64,000 nucleotides of DNA from an uncultured Arenicella sp. (GCA_938045295.1 CALINO010000048.1:1-64000); one strand, 5' to 3'. Positions 1 to 10,016 are shown, counted from the first letter of the stretch. A program made the numbers and translations. The notes: generated by a model not told the origin, from the letters alone.

Positions 1-449
1 AGTAAGCCGTTGAGCATTGGCAAGTCGTGTGATTTTAACCAAGACGGGTTGCCATTAACAAAACTCGCGTGCAATTTACCACCAAAAAAACCCATTTCAC
101 GTTGACTGAAAAGCGCCTGACGAAACGCGCTGATGGTATCCGGCAGCACCGTAATATCATCATCAAAGTAAATAATGGCATCACTGGTGTATGACTCGAG
201 CGCGGCATTACGTGCAGCGGACAAACCTTGCCGCCCTTCAAACACGTACTTGATGGGCAAGATTGTTTGGTACGCTTTGATTGCTGTGGCTGTATCGTCA
301 TTGCTGTTGTTATCAACAATAATGATTTCATCGCCACCCACCAGTTCGGCCTTCACCGCCGCGATCGAGTTTAACGTTACCCGCAGTTCGCCGGCTCGAT
401 TGTAGGTGCAAATAGCAATGCTAATAGTATTGGTCGAGGCTTTTTTCAC
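1..449 (-). CDS. Glycosyltransferase family 2, N-terminal part (runs off window)
   Basis: A GT-A fold family 2 glycosyltransferase that would add a sugar to a lipid-linked exopolysaccharide repeat at the cytoplasmic membrane. The translated N-terminus has the nucleotide-binding strand ICTYNR, the motif VDNNSNDDT, GLSAARNAAL and an acidic metal site YFDDD, all in the order expected for GT2. The reading frame is open to base 1, so the C-terminal part lies outside the window. Start is GTG at 449-447, overlapping the TGA of the upstream GT4 gene (GTGA), so the two are probably translationally coupled. The sugar substrate cannot be told from sequence. Confidence 0.88.
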   Translation of the reverse strand, partial: MKKASTNTISIAICTYNRAGELRVTLNSIAAVKAELVGGDEIIIVDNNSNDDTATAIKAYQTILPIKYVFEGRQGLSAARNAALESYTSDAIIYFDDDITVLPDTISAFRQALFSQREMGFFGGKLHASFVNGNPSWLKSHDLPMLNGL

Positions 450-1813
450 GATTCAATTTTATTATTAATCAATTCTTTAGAACACTCTATTTTTTGCAAA
501 CTTTCAGAGAACGCCAAATTGAATGCGGCATCGGCACTGGCGTGCGCATGCGGCCATTCATCGCCAGCGCTATTCATTGTTACCGTACGCTTTAATACTT
601 TTCTTATTGCATTGGCCAACCAAAGACCGGTGATTTTTTCTAAACGCCCATTTTTCGCAATATCAACCTTTGTCGGCGTATCAAATGCGGGTGCTTTACT
701 AGCAATGTTGGCTAATGTTTGACGCCACTGCGCAATCGAGGACTCACGAGAATAGCGTGTTTTGACTAACGCTCTGGCTGCAGTAATTAAACGCGTTCTT
801 AATTCATTATCGTACAAACGCTCGAGTTGTGAGGCAGCATCGTGAGCATCACCTATATCAAACATCAAACAATTTTGTTCATGCTTTAATGCCCCTTCAG
901 ACAATGCCCCGTTATAACGGCTTGTCACCACTGACATGCCACAAGCCATGGCCTCCCAAACAACAATGGGGCCGGTTTCCCAATCCGATGTAAGCAGCAA
1001 ACAGTCGGCTTGGTGGTATACTTTTTCCACCATATCTTGGTATCGAACAACGCCTAAGTCACGATACAACTCTCCCCTTTTATGCGTTACCGCAAGCTGA
1101 TCTAGGTGTTGTAATAACTCTCCCTTCCAGTTGCCTGAACCGGCGATAATAAGTTCAAAGTTCAGCTTTTTTTCACACAGCTGATCACAAATTTCGACTA
1201 GGTCTTGGCAGCGCTTTTGTGCTTTGTCTATTCGCCCGCTGTACAGAATTTTTATCGGCTGGCTACGTTGCAACACACGTTGCTCACGCCAGTGCTCTTC
1301 GACACCGTAAGGAGCGTAATGCAATTCTGAGGCTTGAAATTCGGTGTTCTTCAGTACCATCAACTCAGTCAACTTGTTAGTAACGATAACGTGATCAATC
1401 ACATCACGATAAGCAATTAAGTCTTGAAATAATCGTGGCAAAACGCCGTGAATGGTTGAAATGCAGTGGTACTTGCCACGCCCCTTACTTCGCAAGTATC
1501 GAGTGGCTCTGTATACGTCGGGAATATTAACGCACAACACCATGGTTGGCTGAACCTTGTCAATAACACGAGCCAGCGCTCTCATGCGCTCGTATTCACT
1601 ACCCACACCACACTCAATACGCTCAACAGAATCAAAAGGGTAATGCTTGCAATAACGCTCAACATTATGGTGTTTACCTGAAACCGCACCAAACACAACC
1701 TTGGCATTGGTTGACTGTAAACCATTCAGTAAGTAGGACAGCCACACGGAAACACCACCAAGAGGGTAAGCGGTTGGAGCCACAAACAAAATAGTCTCTG
1801 TATTACTCAACAT
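446..1813 (-). CDS. Glycosyltransferase family 4 (exopolysaccharide)
   Basis: A 455-residue GT-B retaining glycosyltransferase. The N-terminal half has the acceptor-domain glycine-rich loop (YPLGGVSVW, about residues 17-25). The C-terminal half has YSGRIDKAQKR (191-201) and the EX7E motif at E279/E287 followed by AMACG, which binds the nucleotide sugar. The last ~85 residues are an extension beyond the usual GT4 core with no recognisable domain. The gene is the penultimate visible member of the exopolysaccharide locus and overlaps the downstream GT2 gene. The donor and acceptor are unknown. Confidence 0.9.
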   Translation of the reverse strand: MLSNTETILFVAPTAYPLGGVSVWLSYLLNGLQSTNAKVVFGAVSGKHHNVERYCKHYPFDSVERIECGVGSEYERMRALARVIDKVQPTMVLCVNIPDVYRATRYLRSKGRGKYHCISTIHGVLPRLFQDLIAYRDVIDHVIVTNKLTELMVLKNTEFQASELHYAPYGVEEHWREQRVLQRSQPIKILYSGRIDKAQKRCQDLVEICDQLCEKKLNFELIIAGSGNWKGELLQHLDQLAVTHKRGELYRDLGVVRYQDMVEKVYHQADCLLLTSDWETGPIVVWEAMACGMSVVTSRYNGALSEGALKHEQNCLMFDIGDAHDAASQLERLYDNELRTRLITAARALVKTRYSRESSIAQWRQTLANIASKAPAFDTPTKVDIAKNGRLEKITGLWLANAIRKVLKRTVTMNSAGDEWPHAHASADAAFNLAFSESLQKIECSKELINNKIES

Positions 1814-1890
1814 ATCAACGGTTATAAAAATTGATTAAAAAGGAAGGGCACTGCACTGAATAAAAGCGAGCCTGTTAGGGCTAATATACG

Positions 1891-2982
1891 CTATAACTGG
1901 TAGGCTTTTATTATCTTTTGGGATAGGTTTGGTGCCCTAAACTGCGTTGCCCAACGTTCTCCTTGCTGGCTTATTGCGGCCTTATGTTGCTCGTCATTAA
2001 GACACGTGAGCACCAAATCAGTTAATCCATCAACGTCATCGGGCTCAGTACTCAGCGCTAATTCCCCACCGGCTTCAGGCAAACTGGCCGCATTAGAGCT
2101 GACCACTGGCGTACCGCAAGCCAACGCTTCAGCAACAGGCATACCAAACCCCTCATACCACGACGGAAACAGCAAACAGTCTACTGAATTGTACAATAGC
2201 GCTAAGTCTTCATGGCGTGGTAGAAAAAGTGACTGAACATGCCCTAACAATCCGTGCTCTGATAATAAGCCTTCAACGTATTGATCGGCCCAACCGGCAC
2301 GCAATATCTTAATATTGTGCCCCAGACTTAATAGGTTTTTAATTACAGCCAGACTGGTTTCTAAATTTTTATAATGTTCACGCCCCGTAATCAAAATCGT
2401 TTTAACGTCATGAGCAATCGAATGCTCGCGCTTAAACTCGGTCACGGCTTGCTCACTACAAGGTTTAAAATAATCGGCGATAACCGGCGAAACCACGTGT
2501 ACCTTTGTCGGTGATAGGCCTAAATAATGCTCCAGATCATTGGCGGTGCTCACACTGGGCGCCAAAACAGCATCAAAACGCTGCAAAAAGTTCAATGAAT
2601 GTATGTTTAAATGCGGTCGCCGCACCGCAGACCGGCTAGGAATTATTTTTTTCCATGTTAATAAAGGAATCAAATCGTGAGCCGTGATCACGCTTTTTCC
2701 ACGACCCAATGACGGGTGCAAATGCGCGTAACCATGATCAACGATATGATGCACATCACTCGCGTTTTTTTGCCGTTTAATTTGCCTTGCGTAATGCCGG
2801 TAACGTAAATAGCGCATTAGCATTCGGCTGCCAGAAAAACGTTCCAGCGCATGTTTGGGAGTGAAATAGTGAACGCGCATATTGGCGCTCAATAACGAAT
2901 GCTGCAACTGCTCAGCGTATATCTCCATGCTGAGTCTTTTGTCGGACTTAAAGCACCCGTATAACTGAACTTGTGTTTGCAC
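1891..2982 (-). CDS. Glycosyltransferase family 4 (exopolysaccharide)
   Basis: A ~363-residue GT4 glycosyltransferase of the mannosyl/glucosyltransferase type. The GT1/GT4 C-terminal domain shows SWYEGFGMPVAEALACGTPVV around residues 275-296, with the EX7E glutamates at about 278 and 286, and a conserved ITGREHYKN strand before it. No ATG is near the 5' end: the best start is GTG at 2982, six bases after a GGAG ribosome-binding site. A TTG one codon earlier sits too close to it. The gene lies between the UDP-glucuronate decarboxylase and the second GT4, consistent with assembly of the same repeat unit. Specificity is not predictable. Confidence 0.88.
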   Translation of the reverse strand: MQTQVQLYGCFKSDKRLSMEIYAEQLQHSLLSANMRVHYFTPKHALERFSGSRMLMRYLRYRHYARQIKRQKNASDVHHIVDHGYAHLHPSLGRGKSVITAHDLIPLLTWKKIIPSRSAVRRPHLNIHSLNFLQRFDAVLAPSVSTANDLEHYLGLSPTKVHVVSPVIADYFKPCSEQAVTEFKREHSIAHDVKTILITGREHYKNLETSLAVIKNLLSLGHNIKILRAGWADQYVEGLLSEHGLLGHVQSLFLPRHEDLALLYNSVDCLLFPSWYEGFGMPVAEALACGTPVVSSNAASLPEAGGELALSTEPDDVDGLTDLVLTCLNDEQHKAAISQQGERWATQFRAPNLSQKIIKAYQL

Positions 2983-3001
2983 CAATCACTCCAGCGCGCA
3001 G

Positions 3002-3964
3002 CTAATGAATTATGCTTCGAAAGTATTCAATGGTTCTTTCAATGCCCTGTTCAAGCTCAATACTCGGTTGCCAATCGAGCGCTTCTTTAGCAAGAGTAAT
3101 GTCGGGTTGACGCTGCATAGGATCATCACTGGGCAAGGGCAATGAAATAATTTCAGAACTTGAGCCAGTGGCTATAATAATGGCTTGGGCTAACTGCTTG
3201 ATGGTGAACTCATTAGGGTTACCAATATTAACCGGGCCGGTAAATTCGTCACTCGACTCCATCAGTGCAATCATGCCAGTAATCAGATCATCGACGTAGC
3301 AAAATGATCGGCTCTGCGAACCATCACCATAAATGGTTAGCGGCTCTTGGTTGAGTGCTTGCACAATAAAGTTAGACACCACTCGGCCATCTTGTGGGTG
3401 CATTCTTGGGCCATACGTATTAAAAATTCGCATGACTTTAATGCGCAAATCATGCTGACGATGATAATCAAAAAACAAAGTTTCAGCGCACCGCTTACCT
3501 TCGTCATAGCAAGAGCGAATGCCAATAGGGTTCACATTACCCCAGTACTCTTCTCGTTGCGGGTGCATGGTTGGGTCACCGTACACTTCGCTGGTTGATG
3601 CTTGCAGTATTTTGGCATTGACCCGCTTAGCCAAACCCAGCATATTGATGGCGCCATGAACACTGGTCTTGGTGGTTTGCACTGGGTCGTGCTGATAATG
3701 TATTGGTGACGCTGGGCAAGCAAGGTTGTAAATTTCATCAACCTCAACATACAGTGGAAACGTCACATCATGGCGCATGAGTTCAAAGCGCGGGTTGCCA
3801 ATTAAGTGCACAATGTTTGATTTATTACCCGTAAAGTAATTATCAACGCACAAGACCTCATGCCCCTTTTCAATGAGCGCATCGCATAAATGCGAACCGA
3901 GAAAGCCAGCGCCGCCAGTGACAAGTATTTTCTTTGATGTTTGCATGTATTTACTGAGTACCAT
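3002..3964 (-). CDS. uxs: UDP-glucuronate decarboxylase (UDP-xylose synthase)
   Basis: A 320-residue extended SDR enzyme expected to convert UDP-glucuronate to UDP-xylose with bound NAD+. Visible features are the Rossmann motif TGGAGFLG (16-23), the STSE active-site strand (about 123-126) and the YxxxK pair Y153/K157 in [11 protein letters not shown]. The sequence [11 protein letters not shown] is typical of UXS. Length matches bacterial UXS proteins (~310-320). An alternative start is the ATG at 3946 (MQTSKK), which would give the more usual short N-terminus. Its place in the locus suggests xylose, or a sugar derived from it, in the polymer. A close relative (dTDP-glucose dehydratase-like) is less likely. 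Confidence 0.9.
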   Translation of the reverse strand: MVLSKYMQTSKKILVTGGAGFLGSHLCDALIEKGHEVLCVDNYFTGNKSNIVHLIGNPRFELMRHDVTFPLYVEVDEIYNLACPASPIHYQHDPVQTTKTSVHGAINMLGLAKRVNAKILQASTSEVYGDPTMHPQREEYWGNVNPIGIRSCYDEGKRCAETLFFDYHRQHDLRIKVMRIFNTYGPRMHPQDGRVVSNFIVQALNQEPLTIYGDGSQSRSFCYVDDLITGMIALMESSDEFTGPVNIGNPNEFTIKQLAQAIIIATGSSSEIISLPLPSDDPMQRQPDITLAKEALDWQPSIELEQGIERTIEYFRSIIH

Positions 3965-4019
3965 CCCACTAAAATGTGTGGGCTATTGTGCTTTTTATAC
4001 GAACAGCGGTCAAACCAAT

Positions 4020-5438
4020 TTACTTACGATGCTTAACAAAAGGCGCCGCACAAACAACCCCAATCAAGACCATAAACAGCCCGCGAATATTTGACACTTG
4101 TAGATTATAGTCCACTAAACTTTGAATAATGGCCGCAAGCAAGCATATTAAAACGCCAAACAGGGCCGCGCGCACAAATGTGCTGGCCTGCTGACTGTAC
4201 GCTTGTTTAACTCGCAGAACCACCACTATGATGATAGCCACCCACAGCAACAGGCCAACCACGCCACGCTCTAACCAGGTGTGTAAAAAGTAGTTGTGCG
4301 ATTGCGCAAACATAACCTGCCGCAAGCTGTCATCCACTCGGTAAGCTTGAAAAACCGTTGAATAGCTGCCTCCGCCATAACCAAAGATAGGATTATCGAT
4401 AATTGCTCTCAGAGTAATTACCCATTGCTCTGAGCGTTCACCAATGGACAAAGAATCATTACCCAAACGGGCCACTAACTCTTGACCAAAATACCCCGCG
4501 GCCACAACAGCAAGCACCAGCAATGGCCCGAGAAAGCGTTTTAAAAACTGCCGATCATTACCAATCAATAAAAACAAAGCCAACAACGCAGCCGCAAAAA
4601 TGGAGAATAACGCCCCACGCGATTCACCGCTGACAATGCTAACCAACCCCAACATAATGAGCACAAAAGGCACTAACGCTCTGCTGAACAGTTGGGCTTT
4701 AATAAGTTGATAGGCTGAATAATGACTGTGCTTGATAACAAAATAGATTTGATACGCTAGCGCCCCACACAATGTTAATGCAATTAACGAAGCGAAGTGG
4801 TTTCGATTAATAAAAAAGCCACGTGCCGCTGAATAATGACCATCAAGCTGCTTGATATCCACCAACACCACATTAGTAAACTTACCGACCAGCCCAATGC
4901 TTGCATGAGCAAGACAAATCACCGCAAACACCCATAATATGTGCTTTAAGCGCCGACGGCTGCGAACCATTACGACGGTAGAAATAAACATAAAGAAAAA
5001 CAGCGTTTCGCTCATCAATAGCCAACGCGTCTTTATCGGAGTAACACTCCATCGTGATTGAGGTTCAAACCATTGTGGCGATGAAATACCACTCGTTAAC
5101 GCGCTGTTAAAATAATCTAAAAAGCCAGTATTAATCAATAAGACGGTTTGTAGCCATAGCCAGCATAACGACAATAGCAACAATGCAATCACACTTTTGG
5201 ACGAAGACACCGCTTGCCAGTGAATCTTTGCACTCAATACGCTCACTATTAGCGCCGCACAAAACCACAGATAAAAAAGAGCGCTGAATAGCAACCAGCT
5301 TTTACTGTCGTAGCCTTCTACTAAAAATGACGAGGTCACAAGCAAGGCTAAAAAACACCACCACAAAAACGCACCGAACCACTGAATTACAGCGGTTGTT
5401 TTTAACGTAAATCGAGGTTCGTAATTTAAGTCGCTCAT
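4020..5438 (-). CDS. Wzy/O-antigen ligase-like polysaccharide polymerase
   Basis: A ~472-residue integral membrane protein with 10-12 hydrophobic segments, of the O-antigen ligase/polymerase (PF04932) type. The large periplasmic loop carries the family hallmark YGGGSYSTVFQAY followed by SHNYFLHTWLERG. Such proteins polymerise undecaprenyl-linked repeat units on the periplasmic face. The open frame extends to 5483, but the ATG at 5438 is preferred because it follows the upstream gene's stop by 10 bases and has AGG upstream. It is the only polymerase candidate in the visible locus, so a Wzy role is more likely than a ligase role. Confidence 0.82.
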   Translation of the reverse strand: MSDLNYEPRFTLKTTAVIQWFGAFLWWCFLALLVTSSFLVEGYDSKSWLLFSALFYLWFCAALIVSVLSAKIHWQAVSSSKSVIALLLLSLCWLWLQTVLLINTGFLDYFNSALTSGISSPQWFEPQSRWSVTPIKTRWLLMSETLFFFMFISTVVMVRSRRRLKHILWVFAVICLAHASIGLVGKFTNVVLVDIKQLDGHYSAARGFFINRNHFASLIALTLCGALAYQIYFVIKHSHYSAYQLIKAQLFSRALVPFVLIMLGLVSIVSGESRGALFSIFAAALLALFLLIGNDRQFLKRFLGPLLVLAVVAAGYFGQELVARLGNDSLSIGERSEQWVITLRAIIDNPIFGYGGGSYSTVFQAYRVDDSLRQVMFAQSHNYFLHTWLERGVVGLLLWVAIIIVVVLRVKQAYSQQASTFVRAALFGVLICLLAAIIQSLVDYNLQVSNIRGLFMVLIGVVCAAPFVKHRK

Positions 5439-5448
5439 AAATGAATGC

Positions 5449-6078
5449 CTACTTACTCTGCTCGTTGGTAAGCAAAGGGCCATACTTTTGCTCTATTTCC
5501 ACCAACCGTGCCTTTAAGTATTTTTGATCAACCCCCATGGCATGAGCATTACGCTGCAACTTTGAATAAGGCATATTGCTCAACAGCGTTCGGCACAGTT
5601 GGCCGCCGAGTTTAAATAACACATAAGACTCATCAAGGCAGCGCACTGAAATAGCAGACCGATACTGATGATTCCACCCCCCTAACTTAAGCGCTGACTC
5701 CATGCTCCACAGTTGCTCATTCGGGTCGCTCAGACCGAGCTCCGCTTGCAGCTCAACCACCTCAGCCCAATGCTTAACATTAAACGGGTAAAGGTTCATT
5801 TGCTCTTTCAAAGAATCAAGAATGCGAGAGGCTTCACGGCGACGCTCTTGCGTAAATGTCATAAATTCCAATCGCCTTCGAGACTCAACCACACTCGCTT
5901 GAAGTTCATGATATGACTTGGCTGACGAATCTAAAAAAGGGTTCCACACCAATGACAGCGTGTGGGCATCATTAAACGGGGAATCAAGGCTAGACACTCG
6001 AAAACAGGCATACGCCAGTTGTAATAATGCCAGCACTAACAATAGAGAAAAACCGCGCAGTACGAGGTTCCTTATCAT
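5449..6078 (-). CDS. Unrecognised membrane-anchored protein of the exopolysaccharide locus
   Basis: A 209-residue protein with an N-terminal hydrophobic anchor (about residues 8-26) and a soluble, mostly helical remainder. It contains an Arg/Glu-rich helix (~66-92), a stretch with the look of a single TPR-like pair (~95-135) and three cysteines. I do not recognise the family. It has a strong ribosome-binding site (AGGAGGGTGGG directly before ATG) and sits between the co-polymerase and the polymerase, which suggests an accessory role in polymerisation. That role is inferred from position only. Confidence 0.7.
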   Translation of the reverse strand: MIRNLVLRGFSLLLVLALLQLAYACFRVSSLDSPFNDAHTLSLVWNPFLDSSAKSYHELQASVVESRRRLEFMTFTQERRREASRILDSLKEQMNLYPFNVKHWAEVVELQAELGLSDPNEQLWSMESALKLGGWNHQYRSAISVRCLDESYVLFKLGGQLCRTLLSNMPYSKLQRNAHAMGVDQKYLKARLVEIEQKYGPLLTNEQSK

Positions 6079-6104
6079 CCCACCCTCCTGAATTTATCGG
6101 TTAT

Positions 6105-8198
6105 TCAGCTTGAACCCTTATCATCATCGTATGCGTAGGCTCCATATCCGTAATAGCCGCCATAGGCATAGGGGTTGTCTTTTTTAATATTGGCCTGAGT
6201 GAGCACCAAGCCAGCCACGCCCACTTGGCTTGCATTGAGCCTTTTAATCGCATCTCTGGCCATGTGATGCGTTGTTTTGTCAGACTGAATAGCCATCAAC
6301 AAACTGTCGCACTCTTGACCAAGAACCACCGCGTCAGAGGCCGGCAATACCGGTGGGGCGTCAATAATAATGTGGTTAAAACGTTTTCTCAGCGCTTTCA
6401 GTATCAGTTTGAACCGATCACTCGCCAACAGCTCTAGTGGGTTCGGTGGTGGAGTGCCTGCCTTGAGAATAAACAAGTTGTCTTCTTTAGAATCTTGGTG
6501 CACACAATCATCAAACTGCACCACTCCGGCCACGTAATCAACCAGCCCGGCATCAACACTGGTTTCAACAATGTTTTTAATTCTAGGGCGCCGTAGATCG
6601 GCATCAATCAATAAGGTCGGGCCCATTTGAGCATAAGACAGCGCTAAATTAGAAGCCAGTGTAGTCTTACCCTCACTTTGTACTGACGATGTAATAACCA
6701 CTACCTGCGGCGGGTTATCAACATCTGAATACATCACCCCAGTACGAATGTGGTTAATGGATTCAGAAAACACCGACCTTGTATTGTCTAAGTAATGACG
6801 TTCAACATTGCCAATGTCCTTACCAAGCATCTGAACCACGCCAAACAACGGCAAGCCCAATTTATTTTCAACCGCACGGCCACTTTTAAATGTGGTGTCG
6901 AGCTGTTCACGCAATATGGCGATACCAATACCCAACAACAAGCCGCCCAATGCCCACATCAAAATGATTCGTTGTTTCTTGGGATAAATAGGCGTACTCG
7001 GCGGTAACGCTCGGTCAACAATTCTTGCGCGCGCCACTTGCGTTGCCGATGACGATAAGTCGGCCTCACGAAACTTACTCAAAAACGCTTCGTAAAGCTC
7101 TTTATTACTGGCAACTTCTCGCTCTAAGCGATCAAGCTCTATCTGTTTTTGACGGTTCGACGAAATAGAGCGTGACTTGTTATCCAATCGGCGCTTAGCC
7201 GCTAACATGTCAGAGCGTGCCTCAGAAATTTTGGGGTGCAATGCCCCATAACGCTTTTGCAGCTCGTCTAGATTAGAGCGCGCAGCAATGTATTCCGTGT
7301 TAAGTGCACGCAGCTCGTCTGTCGTAATGTCGCTGGATCTTGATGAGTCCAGCATGTCTTCTTCAACCAAGAAAGTTTGCAAATTAACTTGGGCTTGGTC
7401 TAATGTTTCTTTCAATTCATCAATGCGTTGCGAAAGCCAACGAGTGGTCTGCTGCGAACGATTTAACTGAGAATCCAAGCCTTGGTCAATGTACGCTTCC
7501 ACCAAAGCGTTTGCCACGTCAGCGGCAAAGTTGGGGTTGATTGAACGATACGTCACATTCACCAAATTTGTTTTTTCACCACCACTGACACTCACGCCCG
7601 ACTGCACAACCGATGTTAACCATGCTTTTCGACGCTCAATTTCAAGGTCCGACAACTTACTGCTTGGGTTAATTTCATCGTCAACTTTAGTGAAAGTAAC
7701 CCCAACCAAGCTTTCAAACTCTTTAACTAAAGTCTGTGATAATGTGGGCGGAATTAGCAAGCTGGTGACCGATTCTTTGTTCACCAAATCCAAACGCTCA
7801 ACCACTCTTTGCGCCACTGAGCGGCTCTTCAGTAATTCATATTGAGTTTCATAAAATCGATACGCGTACGGGTCAAACAACGCCTGCGATGAGGCTGGGC
7901 GACTGCTAGGGTCCACGGCCATGGTTAAATCAGCTTGATAAACCGGCGTTTCAGACAATGCCTTAATAATGCCACCAATCACGCCAAGCACCATTAGCGC
8001 AATAATACTCGAACGGCTGTCTTTGATTACCTGCAGCAACTCTCGAATGCTAACAGCGAGCGACTCTGAGGTGTCACTGTTTGAGCTGTTACCTGAGGCA
8101 CCTGCAAACCAGTCCTTTATAAACTCATTGGTCGAAACAGGCGTATTATTGCTATTAGCCAAAGCGTTGTTATCTGATGAAATTTTATTCAAAACCAA
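6105..8198 (-). CDS. wzc: Wzc-like polysaccharide co-polymerase with BY-kinase domain
   Basis: A ~697-residue inner-membrane chain-length regulator fused to a bacterial tyrosine autokinase. Order: cytoplasmic N-terminus, first transmembrane helix (~64-81), Wzz domain, long periplasmic coiled coil (~250-390), a P-rich stretch before the second helix (~409-428), then the kinase with Walker A TSSVQSEGKTTL (503-514), A' LLIDADLRRP (529-538) and B IIIDAPP (610-616). A C-terminal cluster of about eight tyrosines (677-690) is the expected autophosphorylation tail. No ATG is available before the first helix; start is TTG at 8198 or 8192, overlapping the end of the export gene. The kinase is expected to control polymerisation and export. 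Confidence 0.93.
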   Translation of the reverse strand: MVLNKISSDNNALANSNNTPVSTNEFIKDWFAGASGNSSNSDTSESLAVSIRELLQVIKDSRSSIIALMVLGVIGGIIKALSETPVYQADLTMAVDPSSRPASSQALFDPYAYRFYETQYELLKSRSVAQRVVERLDLVNKESVTSLLIPPTLSQTLVKEFESLVGVTFTKVDDEINPSSKLSDLEIERRKAWLTSVVQSGVSVSGGEKTNLVNVTYRSINPNFAADVANALVEAYIDQGLDSQLNRSQQTTRWLSQRIDELKETLDQAQVNLQTFLVEEDMLDSSRSSDITTDELRALNTEYIAARSNLDELQKRYGALHPKISEARSDMLAAKRRLDNKSRSISSNRQKQIELDRLEREVASNKELYEAFLSKFREADLSSSATQVARARIVDRALPPSTPIYPKKQRIILMWALGGLLLGIGIAILREQLDTTFKSGRAVENKLGLPLFGVVQMLGKDIGNVERHYLDNTRSVFSESINHIRTGVMYSDVDNPPQVVVITSSVQSEGKTTLASNLALSYAQMGPTLLIDADLRRPRIKNIVETSVDAGLVDYVAGVVQFDDCVHQDSKEDNLFILKAGTPPPNPLELLASDRFKLILKALRKRFNHIIIDAPPVLPASDAVVLGQECDSLLMAIQSDKTTHHMARDAIKRLNASQVGVAGLVLTQANIKKDNPYAYGGYYGYGAYAYDDDKGSS

Positions 8199-9760
8199 CT
8201 TGCTCCAACATTAATTACGTCGCCCGGTTTGACTGGGGTGAATAATTTCACCTTTTTCATTTTTTCAGGCGCGCCATCTTCATCTAGTTCGGCATAGCGA
8301 GTGATTTTTATCTTTTTCTTAGACGCTCGTATAGTGAAACCACCAGCCAACACGATGGCTTTCTCGACCGTCAAACCTGGCCTAAACTCGTACTCACCCG
8401 CTTGAGCGACTTCTCCGTGCAGATAGATAAACGAAGATTCGGCTTCTTTTATTTTTTGATCGGCGGCAACACTGACTACGTCACCAGAATCCACAATCTC
8501 TTGACTGTTTGCAGACAATTGGTCGGCGACCACACTGCCGTCTCGAGTAATGCTGATACCAAGGGGCTTCGCGCTGGGTTTCAACCCACCGGCCAAGGCG
8601 ATGGCCTTAGCCACGGTCAAACCTTCTGAATACGGAAATGAACCTGTCGAGCTGACTTCACCGCGAATAAAAATAGGCCGGTAACTAAAAATAGTCACCG
8701 ATAGTTTTGGGTTTTTTACGTAACCTTGGGCTAACAATCTGGCGACTTTTGTTTCTATTTGGCTGGTGGTATTGCCTAAAACCGATACCGTACCAATTAA
8801 CGGAAAAGACACTTGGCCGTTTTGCGGAACTCGCACATTTTCAATGCTTAAATCAGGCTCACCAAATACCAGTAGGGAAATAGCATCACCCGGAGCAATT
8901 TTATGCGTTCTATCACTGTTTGCTTTAACTACAGGGCTAGTTGCAACAGGCTTTGTGTTAGCAACAGGGGCTGTGTTCGACTTAAGCTTGTTTTGTTTTA
9001 CAATGGGCTCTAAGGCTGTTTTCACATCAGCCGTGACCGTCGGCTCAGAGATATCAGCAGGCTTAGAAAAATTAGGCTCGGAAACAGCGCGAGACTCTTC
9101 GGTAAACGTATTATCGCTAGACGCATTAGTTTGCGTACCAATCGGAGAGTTAAGCTCTGGAGCCGATGTGTTATTTTCAAGGTTCCATTGATTACCCGAT
9201 TGATTACCCGATTGATTACCCGATTGATTACCCGACTGCTGAGGCGATTGATTAGCTTTAGCCAGTGAAACAGTAGGTTTATCAACCAACACCACTAACG
9301 ATGCAGGAGCTAGTATTTGAACAAATCCATTGCTGCGATCAAGAACCGGGCTGCTGTACCCTCGGTAAACCTGTGTTAGTCGCTTTGAATTCACATCCGC
9401 TTGCAAGCGAAAATTGAGCACATCCACCGCAATGCGTACCGTTTCAGAACCGCCTTGCGTATTCCCTTGACTGGAAACAAAGCGCTCACTCACCCAGCCA
9501 GGTATTGAAGGCTTAGTGAATTTCACTTTAAGTTTTGAGCCTTCAGCTCCTAGCACGGTGTATTGGCTCGGCGAGATTAAGTCTGCAATCTTGAGTTTAT
9601 TATTAATACTGTAAACGGCAAGACTGGACTCAGTTTGAGCTTGTATTTGGGCATTTACCATTAATAGTGCGTTTGCACACACTATTAGCGAAATAAAGGC
9701 AAGAACGCGCGCCCAAATAGAAATAAGGGTGATTTTATGGCTGTTAAAACGATTAAACAT
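8189..9760 (-). CDS. Polysaccharide export (Wza/OPX) protein with N-terminal SH3 region
   Basis: A 523-residue secreted OPX-type protein. It has a signal peptide (~1-40) without an obvious lipobox cysteine. One or two bacterial SH3-like domains follow (~45-150; IPGWVSERFV is typical), then a Ser/Asn/Thr-rich linker holding four SGNQ repeats. The rest is the polysaccharide export domain (from HKIAPGDAISLLVFG) and two SLBB domains (each with EGLTVAKAIALAGG or PGLTVEKAIVLAGG), ending at VNVGASWF with no clear C-terminal amphipathic helix. Start is the ATG at 9760; a TTG two codons earlier is less likely. It should form the periplasmic export conduit with the Wzc homologue. The SH3-linker N-terminus is unlike E. 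coli Wza. Confidence 0.9.
   Translation of the reverse strand: MFNRFNSHKITLISIWARVLAFISLIVCANALLMVNAQIQAQTESSLAVYSINNKLKIADLISPSQYTVLGAEGSKLKVKFTKPSIPGWVSERFVSSQGNTQGGSETVRIAVDVLNFRLQADVNSKRLTQVYRGYSSPVLDRSNGFVQILAPASLVVLVDKPTVSLAKANQSPQQSGNQSGNQSGNQSGNQWNLENNTSAPELNSPIGTQTNASSDNTFTEESRAVSEPNFSKPADISEPTVTADVKTALEPIVKQNKLKSNTAPVANTKPVATSPVVKANSDRTHKIAPGDAISLLVFGEPDLSIENVRVPQNGQVSFPLIGTVSVLGNTTSQIETKVARLLAQGYVKNPKLSVTIFSYRPIFIRGEVSSTGSFPYSEGLTVAKAIALAGGLKPSAKPLGISITRDGSVVADQLSANSQEIVDSGDVVSVAADQKIKEAESSFIYLHGEVAQAGEYEFRPGLTVEKAIVLAGGFTIRASKKKIKITRYAELDEDGAPEKMKKVKLFTPVKPGDVINVGASWF
9187..9234 (-). repeat. Four exact copies of a 12-bp tandem repeat inside the OPX gene
   Basis: The unit ATTGATTACCCG (plus strand) is repeated four times without a mismatch. 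Because it is 12 bp, each unit encodes four residues (SGNQ) in the linker between the SH3 region and the export domain. Copy-number change would alter linker length and keep the frame. Confidence 0.97.
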
Positions 9761-10016
9761 TTTCAATGTCAGAAATACTGCCTTTTATCTAATTGCAAAA
9801 CATAAAGTAGCCGCAGTAATTAACTGCAGCCACTCTAGCTTGCGTGAATTAAACCCATTTATCAAGTTACTACGGCTAAGGCAGCACCTAAAAATTAAAC
9901 CAACTGTTTTAATTCCAACCCTAGAACTAAAACTTTCTTATAAGTAATCCGTACCTATTTTTACATTTTTTCGCTTTAGACAAGGTAAAAAAACGCAACA
10001 ATGTCAGACCACGATA

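Noticed and set aside
8766-9191. 141-codon plus-strand open frame opposite the OPX gene
   Set aside because: It lies fully opposite a strongly supported gene and shows no domain or signal of its own.
9187-9234. Short repeats that could suggest a CRISPR-like array
   Set aside because: Units are 12 bp with no spacers and lie inside a coding linker, so they are a coding minisatellite.
9022-9285. Open frame with RVIN repeats antisense-frame to the OPX repeats
   Set aside because: It is a frame shadow of the 12-bp repeats in the real OPX gene, not a separate protein.
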